This document shows positions 45,672 through 55,924 of a stretch of DNA of 64,000 bases, in pieces. The first letter of the stretch is position 1. Every line of letters starts with the position of its first letter. Made by a program: the position numbers and the translations under genes. The notes below the pieces were generated by a model. It did no database searches. It was not told the origin of the DNA and saw only the letters and a program-made list of their open reading frames with translations. This stretch comes from Isoetes taiwanensis. Taxonomy: Eukaryota; Streptophyta; Lycopodiopsida; Isoetales; Isoetaceae. The stretch spans positions 2,631,950-2,695,949 of the forward strand of contig JAJEKV010000061.1 in NCBI GenBank assembly GCA_021234155.1, read 5' to 3'.

Positions 45672-47200
45672 TGTGACGTTCAACATAATATACGGTATAA
45701 ATACGTATATTATACTGCCATGTCACTCATACATGTTGCCTTGACGACATATACTTGGAAACCGTAAAGGATTGCACCATAGGGAGCAACTTCCTATGTT
45801 GCACATATCTATAAACAAGTGCATTTAACCCCTTTGCCACATGGCAAAACCCCACATGAGCTTTTAACCCTAACCCTAAAAGGTCATGTAAAAGAAACGA
45901 AAAAACCTTTTCCCTTTTGGCATTCTAGCTTCCAAGAGCTATTTCGGCCAAGCCAAGCTGCTATTTCGCATTGCTAGACGCCGCCAAGCCGGCTTTGCAC
46001 AACAGATCTCCAAGATTCGGTCGCCTTCGCCTTGAACAGAAGCATGGACGCATTCCGAGGAATTGGAGCAAGCCAAGGTTCAGGTAAACGGCAATTCTGT
46101 TGTGCAATGCCGACTTTTAGTCCAGCAATGAGCTGGTTTAGCATGTTAGTCCAGCCTTAGAGGCCTTATAGATTCTGAGATCACAAGCCCTAACAAAGGA
46201 ACCTAACCATGTATGTTTAGGTAGATAGATTAGATGTTATTCTACGTTTCAGTTCTATGGATGATGTTGTTCTATTCTATACGCAGTCCTGTGTATTGGG
46301 AAGGGGGGTTGAGACCCTGAAAGCCTCAGTAGTTGATGTACCTAGATAGCCTCATTAATTCCCAATTAACGCGGCTTGTGCATAAGATCCCGCCGCCTGG
46401 CTATGAGTGGTGGAACTAGACCGGCAGATAAGGGGGACTTGTCCCATTGCAAATTGATCCCTCTGGTGTGTAAAGCCTACCAGGAATCTTAGCTAGCTAG
46501 GCTTGATGGTTTGCCACTGCGTATGGGCAAGGCATGGGCTCGACACCTCTGGGGTGATACGTCACCTTCCATGAGGTTTAAGTCGTAGACGGAAAGTGGC
46601 CCTCTAGCCGCCTGTGTTGGGCTTGCTGCGTATGAAGGGAGTGATCTCCTCCTGCCTCATCGGGACTGGGGAGATGCAACCCAGGAGTAGCCCCCTTGGC
46701 TATGCACCTGGCAGGCTACGGTCGAGTCCCAAGACTTATTCGCCTATTCTGCAAAATATGCACAGGAGGGGCGGATGGAGTGGACTACCCAACGGCCATG
46801 TTCTTATGCCAGCCAATCCATTTGCCATGAACTCTGTCTGCATTGACTTCTGGAGACCCAAGCCGTCAGTTGATCCCCATGAGTCTGAGCCTTGGGTAGG
46901 ATTCCCCTTATGTTGATGTTACTGATGTCGTTACATATGTTATATTATGGTGAGCCTTAATTCAAGGTGGATATGTATGCTATTTGATGTTATGTGTGCA
47001 TGTTTGATGTGCTTCCGTAGCTAGGTAGGTCCCGAGGGAGACGGGATGAATGACACGTCCATTCTGCCCCATTATATTCTTGATTGTTTGCAAGGATCTG
47101 ATGTTAGGTGGACGGCCTCATGTCAGCAAGGGCGTTGATAGGAGGGATGAACTCCGGTTCTGTATGATGGGAGCATCGTATATGAGCAGGGGACGTCAAA
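45672..47200 (+). repeat. 3' LTR of the gypsy element (1,529 bp)
   Basis: It begins TGTGACGTTCAAC and ends gacgtcaaa, followed by the target-site duplication AATTA. The last bases (caaa against caca in the 5' LTR) imply one mutation at the terminal CA. It is collinear with the 5' LTR except for the 579-bp difference and many substitutions, so the insertion is not recent. Confidence 0.88.
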
Positions 47201-47205
47201 AATTA

Positions 47206-48720
47206 CCAATTGACTTTTTTTTGGAGGGGGATTGGAGTCTACTTTGAATGTACATTTTCATGGGTTGTAGTGCAGAAAATATTTTGTGTAAGAGTTCACA
47301 ACCATGTCTGTACAGTTGTGTACATTTATACAAATTTGTGCAAATGTATAGTTGTGTATATTTGTGTACATGGAATTTCCAATTGTCATTCTTTTCTTTT
47401 GTTCTTGCATTGAGTAATTGGAACGTGTTTGAAATGTACAGTTATGTACATATCTGCTTCCATGATGTAATATATTGTCCTGACATGTTATGTTTGTGTT
47501 CAGATTCTCATAGTGTCAAGAAGCAAGAACAACAACCCAAGATTACTCAAGCTGCTGGTAAATAAAACTTGCCTTTATGCATGGTTTTCTAGATCCTCAT
47601 GATATTTCTTCTTTGAGTTATTAAGTTAGTTACTACCAAGCTAGATTTCACTAATGTGAATGATCATGAAGATGAAGATGAAGTCGCAGATAGAGGAACT
47701 GCTACTATTAATGGTCCTTCCACCTCTGCTCCTATTCCAACAATGGAGGATGAGATTGCAGGAATCAATCAGCAGTTGTTCAGTGCAAAGAATAATGAAG
47801 GTGTACCTTCATCAAGTAAGAACAAAAAATTATCCTTGTAATTTATGATGCTTATGTTAAATTTATTTCAGGTATGCAACCTTTAAACCAGGATGATGAG
47901 ACACAGCTGAATAACTCAGAAATGGAACGGGAAATAGACGAACAAGTAGAAAACATAGTACAAGATATACATAATGACCAGAAGGCCAAACCATTGGCAA
48001 AAGAAAAGCTTGTTGTGGGACAGACTTCTCAAGCGATGCAAATGACTGCTAGTAGCCATTGAGAAGAACTCCTCAAGAGAATGAGGATCTTGAAGAAAGT
48101 TCAAGTTTTTGAACTCCTCAAGAGAATGAGGATCCAAAGTGCAGCAACCGTCACGTCGGCTTATATTACAGGTAAGATAGATAACTAGTTTAGTAATTTC
48201 TCTAGTTATAATCTGTTTAACATCTTTGTTTGTGCATTGCCATAGGTACTTACAGATGTATCTGCAAAAAGATAAAAGAGATCTCATCTGGTTTTTTCCT
48301 CCAGAGAGCTACATTGAATTTAGAAGTCATGTGTGGAAGAAAGATTCAGGTGTTGCTATGGGCGAAAGTGGTGATAAGTGTGCTACCTTGTCAAGCAGAC
48401 ATATCTCTCTTGAAAAAAATTGACAGGCCTCTTACGTGGTCAGTCTATGCTTACAACTCCATTTTCAATATCCCTAAGGAATAGCATGGGCCAAAGGCAA
48501 ATGGATTATAATTCCCATGCTGGATGCAGCATCACACCCTTGGTATTCTCAATATGAATGGGAAGAGTAAGACCCAGTGTTCAATTCATTGGAAGATATG
48601 AAAGTAGATGAGAAGATTTTGAAAAGGTAAGGAGCTCATTTAGTAAATTAAGATGCTATAACCTATTGTCTCTCTCTTTTTTCATGTATATTATGCTGAT
48701 AGAGATTGCTTTGGCAGATT
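47206..48720 (+). pseudogene. Coiled-coil/RING-like gene, copy 2, 3' part
   Basis: After the gypsy element come a TGTACA-rich intron and then exons with consensus splice sites: about 47505-47560 (DSHSVKKQEQQPKITQAAG, matching TEHKQTESVDPQPSS of copy 1), about 47655-47815 (acidic, VNDHEDEDEVADRG), 47873-48175, and 48245 onward (RYLQMYLQKDKRDLIWFFPP, matching RYLCSGLPSYWKHKFFMVRP). Later codons read LTWSVYAYNSIFNIPKE then stop, and in another frame KWIIIPMLDAASHPWYSQYE and SLEDMKVDEKILK. A last piece at about 48720 reads LYIYMVARAALDYPNMLKQG. A 24-bp tandem copy of gaactcctcaagagaatgag (plus gatc) is at about 48064-48133. Stops and frameshifts mark it as a pseudogene. Confidence 0.55.
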
Positions 48721-48779
48721 GTATATCTATATGGTTGCTAGAGCTGCTTTGGACTATCCAAATATGTTAAAGCAAGGAA

Positions 48780-49419
48780 GTACAATTTTCTATCTTCTCT
48801 ATTCCCAACAGACCATAATATGTTTACAACGTCGGCCAAACAAAACTGATGAAACAAAATTGATGAAACAAAATTGATCAAGCAAAACTAATAAAGCAGA
48901 ACTCATCAAAATAAAAGTTTTCCATTTATATTGAATGCAACTCCATCACAATGTAAATTGCAAGACATTTAAAGCAATTGTATCATGCTATCATATTGAA
49001 TTCATTGATAGAACAATGGTATACATTACTAAATCAATGCATTGTGTAATCTGTCTCATATTGAATGAACCATGTACCACGTTGAATGTTCGAAACAATG
49101 ACGATTAAAAACTGTAAGGTAGTATCCATTCTCCAAAGTAGTATCTGTTCTAAAGGTAATATATTTCCAAACTGAAGGTCTTAGGGTCTAAAGTAAAGAA
49201 TTATAAACTATGAGCCACAAACCAAAGATAACAACTCAAAAACATGAAAATAAATCATATACAAAATCAGAAAACTACATTTATGAAGAAAGTAGGCAGA
49301 TTAACATGGTATCACAATATTTTTTGTTGACATAACTACATTATAGGCAAATCTGCTTTAAGTTAAAGTGAAGTATAGCTTGAAGCTTCTTTGCCTTAAA
49401 AACAAAAAAAAAATCCTTA
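48780..49419. other. AT-rich stretch, no gene seen
   Basis: It contains short tandem words (aaaactgatgaaacaaaatt) near 48838-48900 and otherwise nothing I can assign. Confidence 0.4.
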
Positions 49420-49937
49420 TGTTTGATAATATTATACGAAAAATTAGCTAAAGCTCAAATGTCTACTCAATTCTTAGTCTACACACATAAGATAAACCCT
49501 TCAATAAAGTACTTGAATTAATATGGCAAAATTCGATTACAATGGTTCAATATCCTTAGCAGTGTAGCTAAGATATTGACCGGTTCACTGTAGCTCTTTT
49601 GACTGAAAAGCCCGAGCCCTAATTCAATAAATTTAGGCTCGCACTGCTCTGTATACTTCAATCCGACACTCCGTATATGGAATTGGCTGCATCTAGATAT
49701 TATATCCTTGAGCAATTGACCGATTCACCTGAATATTTTCTTCGGTGCAAACACTGCTATATTCAAATATTTCTCTCGCTCCAAAACGAATTCACACATG
49801 TGAACCCATTAGGGAAATTTCAATATAACCATGCAAACTTTGTCTATAATTTCCCATGTCCCGTAAAAGATCTTACCCTATAGATAGAGATGGTTCCATG
49901 CTTGTATCTCCAACTTTAGTGTTGATAATATCTAACA
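49420..49937 (-). repeat. Probable 3' LTR of a Copia element
   Basis: On the minus strand a purine tract (agaaggaggag) is followed by TGTTAGATATTATCAACA at 49937, and the sequence reaches ATATTATCAAACA at 49420. That gives a 518-base TGTT...AACA unit in the right place after the Copia RNase H. The far end is inferred from the terminal inverted motif only. Confidence 0.5.
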
Positions 49938-51120
49938 CTCCTCCTTCTAACACTTAAATTTAGAACTCCAAGTTTATCTCTGAATTCTTTGAACTTTTTC
50001 TCCACCAGAGCTTTTGTAAATATGTCAGTTGTTTGCATATCTGTGCTAACATACTTCATTTGTATATATCCTTTCAGAGCTAAATCCCTGATGAAGTGAA
50101 TATTCAACTCTATATGCTTGGTTCTCTCATGCTACACATGATTCTTGACAATTGCTATACAACTTATACTGTCTGTCATGATGCATAGTTGGTTCATTTT
50201 ACCTGTATCCAAGTTCTTCGACTGATCTTCTTAACCGAACCAGTTCTTTACCTATTAGAGAACAATCTGCATACTTTGCCTCTGCTGAAGACAGTATTGC
50301 TTTTTGCTTCTCCAGGAAATGGCCCCTCCTCCAAGATATACCATATATCCTGAAGTAGATTTCCTTATGCTCATGTCCCCTCCCCAATCTGCATCATTAA
50401 ATCCATTCAGATTTAAACTATTGGACGTAAAAGTTATGCCATGAAATTGTGTTCCCTTACGATACTTGAAGACACGTTTTGCTCCTTCCCAATGTCGTTT
50501 GGTTGGATTGTGATAAAATCTGCTTAATATATTAACAACATATGTTATATCTGGTCTAGTGTTATTGGACAGATAAAGTAGACAGCCTATTCGTTCTCGA
50601 TATGGCACATTATTCATCTCTTCTGCTTCTTTTTCAGTTGGATTTCCATCTGTTAATTTATGATCTGGTACGGCAGGAGTTTTGACTGTCTTTGCATGTT
50701 CTATATTGAATCTTTCAATATATTCTGAATATGTTTGCTTTGTCTTAGTGTGATCATGCTCTTCTCCCTATTCCTGCAAACTTCTATTCCTAGAAATTGT
50801 TCCAATTCCTCCAAATCTGTCATTTCAAATCTGCTCTTTAGAATATTCTTGCATTTTGTCAGAAGATCGACATCATTTGCCACCATGATGTAGTCATCAA
50901 CATATAGTGCTATTATGCAAAAAAAATTCTCCATCTTGGTATCTGTATAGATTCCCATCATTTTTAAGTCTTTCAAATCTTTGTTCCCTTAAAAAACCCA
51001 TGCAGAAATACCACTCTCTAGGGGATTGTTTAAGACCATAAACAACATACTTCAATTTCCAAAATAAATTATTACCTTGTTCAAATCTCGTAGCATGTTT
51101 CATATAAATATCTTCCATGA
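49938..51120 (-). pseudogene. Ty1/copia pol 3' half (RT end and RNase H)
   Basis: Segments on the minus strand, in order, are: MEDIYMKHATRFEQGN and KYVVYGLKQSPREW (RT), ALYVDDYIMVAND (catalytic YVDD) and EQFLGIEVCRNREKSM. Then come YRERIGCLLYLSNNTRPDIT, DADWGGDMSIRKSTSGYMVY and ISWRSKKQ (RNase H entry), AEAKYADCSLIGKELVRL, and finally HFIRDLALKGYIQMKYVSTD with DIFTKALVEKKF. They occupy four or more frames, so the copy is dead. The 5' edge at about 51120 cuts the RT just after where MDVKTAFLNGDL would lie. Gag, integrase and 5' LTR are absent. Confidence 0.92.
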
Positions 51121-51574
51121 GATTTGCACATTGAAGAGAAGGTTATAGTGGAACCTACCATTAGCATCTTATGTAAAACGGATTCTACATCATACCCAAT
51201 AAATACAGCCTGCAAGATGGTTAAGAGAAAAGACATACAAACAAGCAGCAAGAAATAGCACAGACACCTTTGCTATATACCTATGGTTGTCTTTGATCAA
51301 CAGAAGACCCCACGCCTGCTTTATGTTTCCAAATATTCGAAGGAAAGCATAGATGCATAAAGCAAGGCATGTGGCTGCCGCCTACTACTTTAACGGAGGC
51401 ATGCCAAAGGGGATGGAGGATAACAGACGGCGTAGCCGCATTCTCTTCCGTAGCGTATCGGGGAGATTTTGGGAAGATTACCTGCTATTGGAGGTTTAGG
51501 CCTTTAGGGGCAACCCAAAAAACTACTGCTTACTTGTAATATTAGTCTATTAGTCTAGATGTGGCAGGATGCCG
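51121..51574. other. Unassigned DNA between Copia fragment and LINE tail
   Basis: I see no gene or repeat here. The first 150 bases are AT-rich and the rest is of average composition. Confidence 0.35.
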
Positions 51575-51599
51575 AATAAGAATAGAATAGAATAGAATA

Positions 51600-52124
51600 G
51601 TTTTTTTATCGTCCACTGAGACCAATCGGCCTATGGGACCTGGGGAAGGGAGCGCAAACAAACTTATTCTTGTCCGGGTTAAAAACCCCGCCCGAAGGGT
51701 TTCGAGGAAAAAACCGTGGCGGTAATAAGAATCTTTGTCAAAACTGCATAAGTATACATCATCATGAAATAAATGTATGTATGTACATGTCAAGTCGTGC
51801 GAGGACATAGCTGATCTCGCATGTCCATGACCTCCTGAAGGTATGATCCTAGCATCCGCGGATGCCGTGCTCAATGTCACATGTAGCGGTGGCCGGGCGA
51901 CCAACCTTCGGCATAAGATAGTCCGGATTTGATCATATCTTTGGGCAACTTTGAAGGGTATGAGATTCATCCTCAATGACTCCCATTTGGCGGCATTGAT
52001 GAGCACCCCGGCGTGGCTCACCAATCCATCCGCCTGTCTCAATTCGAAGATGATGTGCCCCCATGCGAATGGAGGCAATGAGTCTGCAAGTCTTTTCATG
52101 GGCAAGTAGGTGCGCGGGTAGCAT
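51600..52124 (-). pseudogene. Second LINE C-terminal knuckle region
   Basis: The frame 52124-51933 contains HHLRIETGGWIGEPRRGAHQ, followed by CRQMGVIEDESHTLQSCPKI, a C...H...C knuckle equivalent to CKLCGSGNVEDEDHAFLHC in the first LINE. Confidence 0.75.
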
Positions 52125-52298
52125 TGTGGGCCTCGTTCAATGTGGGATTTATGTGGTATTTGGTAGTGTCTTGCCGTCTTGACTGTTCAAATTTTGGCAT
52201 CCCAAAGCTTGCTGATGAAGCAAGCGTCAAGATATTGCCTCAAGCTATGGCGATGCCTCTGTTTGCACATGTATGCACGTGCTCCTCGCACATTTCAT

Positions 52299-53996
52299 CT
52301 AGCCATCCATTGAGCTCTCTTTTCCCTCAAAGAAGGCCTTGAGGCGTTGTGGCCCCATTGCCATGATATAAGCTAGTTTTGGAAGGCGAGCATCGTCCAT
52401 GTTGACCACCTTCCGAAAATAGACAATGTGGCGATCAAGGGCCGCCCTCGAAGAGGCAAGAATCTCGCTTTCGCAGTAGAATTTGATATGGGATTTTGTG
52501 GACTTCACCCCTAGTGCTCGTACCAAGAAGGCTTTTCGCGACTGCTCCAAGTCATTCAAGTAGCGAGGGATACTCATTGGGCCCCATACTTCAACCCGGT
52601 ATAAAAGGACGGGCTCCACTAAGACTTTGAGCAGGTGTGACTGATGGGTCCAATCATACAACTCCGCTCTATGACTATTGTTTTGCATTGCATATAGTGC
52701 TTTCCAGCCCGCCGTAACTTCAGAGCCCGTATGGATGTGTCGGTGCATAGTAGGCGGAAACTCCACTCCCAAATATTTGTATGTGGATGCTACTTCCACA
52801 TTACGCCCTCGATAGCGGAAGTAGGGGATCCTACCGTCGTGAAGATGATATGAAAACCACCTTAGTCTTGGCCAAGTTGACGCGCATATCGATTCGCTTG
52901 ACAAAATGTGTCCGTGGCATCGAGATGTCGTTGCATGTCCGGCTGGTGTGTAAGCTAGGAGGTCTACATCATCGGCATATATTAAGCGCTTGATGATCAC
53001 GGTAGAGAAGGTGAGCCCCGTCGCCCCCATTATCAGCAAGCCAGCTGCCCAAACAATGTTGGGGAGAGAGGGCATCCCTGGCGAACCCCGATACTACTAT
53101 CAAATGGTTGGCTTGTCGGCTGCAACCGACCCGAGCATCTTTCATAAAGCACGCCTGCTTTGCATTACGCAAATCTACGGAACCCCGGTATATGCTTAAT
53201 CTTGCCCATAGTTTTTCCCGAGGCACGGTGTCAAATGCCTTTGCAAAATCCACGAAGCAACAATATAGATCGGGCGGGTTCGCTGTCTTCAACCGAGCTT
53301 CGCAATGTGAAGATGTGGTCAATGGTTGAGTGTCTGGTCCGAATCCGCCTCGGGTGAGGGCCCAGATCTCTGTTGCCTACGCCCGGCCAAATCAATTTAA
53401 CCGCTCGAGAATCCCAGCAAGCAATTTTGCAAACACCGAACTGACCATGATTGTTCGGTAATTGGCTGGGCAGTGCGGGTCACCTGCCTTATAGATGGGA
53501 ACAACTCTGCTATTGGTCCACTGCATCGGGAAGCCTTCCTGTAATGCCTTGTTGAACAAGGCGGTTAGCACTGGTATTATGGACGGCCCTGCCCACTTAA
53601 GCAATTCTGCCTGCATGCCATCCAGGTCCGGGGCTTTCCTATTGGCAAGACGCTGTAAGCCTTGTTCCACATCCGAATCTGTGATTTCCAGCACTGGGCC
53701 TTCTTGCAGGGGTAATGCTGCATGTGCACCCTGAGGGTCGTATAGCTGTTGCAAGTATTGCCTCCACTGCTCGGGAGTGATGTTCCCTGTGGGCTGTACT
53801 GGCTTTCTAAGAACCCTTCGCCAGAAGGTCCTGGGGTGACGTTCCAGGAGATAAAACATTTCCCTTTGATGTGCTGCAATGTACCTGGCTTTCTTAGCTT
53901 TAAGGAAGACGCGGTACTGTCTGACTGCATGTGGGCGTAAAGCAGGGTCTGTGACTTGGCGGAGCCAGCGTTTGTGTTCCTTGCACTCTGCATCAA
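52299..53996 (-). pseudogene. Second LINE reverse transcriptase remnants
   Basis: Pieces in several frames include LQRLANRKAPDLDGMQAELL, VPIYKAGDPHCPANYRTIM, CFVDFAKAFDTVPREKLWAR, the catalytic IYADDVDLLAYTPAG and STYKYLGVEFPP. The order is preserved, with frameshifts near 53390, 53075 and 52970. Confidence 0.9.
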
Positions 53997-55382
53997 ACCA
54001 TTGATTACGTGGGAAGGTTGTGTTCCTGGAGGTCCGTCGCGGGCGGCTTATCCCAAAGCATCTCTCGCGGTCCTAAGCACATCGGTCTAAGGGCATCACA
54101 TTTGCTCTAGTGTAGGATATTGCAAAATTTCTGCCGGTCATCTATAAGCATCACGGGCATAAGCCCCGTGATGTTCATAATCCAATCGCGGTGAGGCATG
54201 TGAGGAGTGCGGGCACCGCGGGGGTTCGCACAACCCGCCAAGCCAACTTCAAGTAAAGTGGTAAGTGGTCCGAAAGTCGATCTCTTCATCCCTATTAGTT
54301 GTTCCCACGGAAGTGCTTGGCGACATGCATATCACCTTTCGGGCACCGGCACATAGTCCACCACACTAGATCCTCCCCTCGTTTTTCCGTCTACAAGTGC
54401 TCTTGCGGGTGGGCGGCCCGCGTGCCGATCCATTGCAGATTACGGTCAAAGATACCACGAGCAAAAGCAATTGTCTACCATAGCGTGTGACGATTGTCAT
54501 CCGATGTCCGGCGGGCCAAGTCTCACAGGGACGCAGCGGTGCAATATACCATCGATCAAGGGATCAAATCTCATGGGTTGTTCTACCCCCGGTGCGCGCA
54601 TTGAAGTCTCCAAGGAGTATGATTAATTGCCCAACTGCTTATGTGGCGTATGTCATCATATAGATCGACATAGGGGTCCAAAGCCTATCCACATCCGGAG
54701 TGGGTGTGATAGAAGTTGCTACTGCATGTGGAAAGTAGCGGTCGCCACAAAGAGGGTCTGGCTAGCTGCGGTTTTGCACACGCACCCACAAGTACCAGGT
54801 TGTGCTTGTCTATCTTGAACAAGGAAACCGACCGTGCCAAGGCCGCTCGATAGTAGCAGTAACTCCCCCATGCCCCCGCTTTCCCTGTGCAATCATTGAA
54901 GATTGATTAGCTATTTGGTATCCCGGCAAGTCGGGTATTCTCAGGTCCTGCATGCTCCCATGTTTCCATAAGGAAGATCGGATCCATATCTGCAGACAAC
55001 AGAGTTGAGACTATCTCCCTTACGCCATGGGAAGCCCCGAGGCAATTCCGGAGACCATGCGAGGCACAATTCCTATTTGTCTGCAGGGGCGGTTTGGGGA
55101 TTCCGTGGCGGCAGCAGAAGGGGTGGCGTGGCGTAGAGGTACCGAGATGTGCGAGCAAACGAAGGTGAAGCAATTTGAGCAGTATGCGTATAGCAGAGCG
55201 CTAAGAAGTGGCATGGTCGAGTCTTTGGAGGGTTAGCGGGGATTCGCAGCAAAGATTTGGCGGCTTGAAAATTTGCATCTTACCCCGAATCAGTCCTGCG
55301 GCTCCTCCCCATCTGCGAATGCTTTTAACTTTGGCCAACTTCGTTACTGCGGTCTTCTTGTTGGTTTGGGGTCGAGTCTCGG

Positions 55383-55682
55383 TCAACATACAAAGCGCAG
55401 TTCCTTCGGTTTGCCTACTGGGCGTAGGATAGCCGCTTTCACTTGCGCATCTCGTACTGTGAACGTGACTACCCGTGGGCGGTCTGGGCGCTGGACGCCA
55501 TGGCGTCTCGCCCTAATAATATGTACTGGCACGGGGAATGTCATTCGAGCAAGAATCAACATTTGGAGCCGGTTAATGAGGTCCTCCCCTGCCTCTTCTG
55601 TCAGGCCACGTACCACCACATTGTGGCTTCTCCGCCTCAGCTCCTGGAACTCTCTGATTTTTGGGTCAATTCTGCCCGGCAC
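55383..55682 (-). pseudogene. LINE ORF1-like segment
   Basis: The sequence reads MPGRIDPKIREFQELRRRSH, NVVVRGLTEEAGEDLINRL and RPRVVTFTVRDAQVKAAIL. The pattern (R..N.V..GL.E......, later R...V.F....K...L) is that of RNA-binding ORF1 proteins of L1-type LINEs. The start is at the element edge, so the N terminus may be missing. Confidence 0.6.
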
Positions 55683-55924
55683 AACAGGAAGTATTCAATA
55701 CATACACATTGCGGTGAAACGTGACAGATGGTAAATGTTTATTGTGCAAGAAGTCTGCTAATTCCTTGTCGGTTGCAATTCAAAAAAAAGACAGAGAAAC
55801 AAAGCCAAGTTAAAAGACTTCATATGCCAGAAACTGAAAGAAGGTAATGTATAACTAAAAGAAGGTAGGTGAAATCTAAATCTTTAAGTCATGCGCATAG
55901 TTAAAGTTGTTTATCCTCTACATG

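Larger units (their letters stand above)
35437..47200 (+). mobile_element. Ty3/gypsy LTR retrotransposon inserted into gene copy 2
   Basis: The LTRs start TGTGACGTTC at 35437 and 45672 and end at 37546 (gtcaca) and 47200 (gtcaaa). The element is flanked by AATTA at 35432-35436 and 47201-47205, a 5-bp target-site duplication. A PBS-like site (37549) and polypurine tract (45659-45671) are in place. Total length is 11,764 bases. Of the coding region only an integrase C-terminal part is recognisable (44118-44516), so the element is a nonautonomous or heavily decayed derivative. The flanks on both sides are the same TGTAC-rich intron of gene copy 2. Confidence 0.9.
51575..55682 (-). mobile_element. 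Second LINE retrotransposon, decayed
   Basis: The minus-strand order is an ORF1-like segment (55682-55383), endonuclease remnants (about 55173-54000), RT pieces (53996-52299) and a C-terminal zinc-knuckle region (52105-51600). The 3' end is A7 followed by (CTATT)n at 51578-51608. Many frameshifts are present. GC content is clearly higher than in the surrounding DNA. The RT resembles that of the LINE at 28.9-32.1 kb in motif layout, but the sequences are well diverged. Confidence 0.85.
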
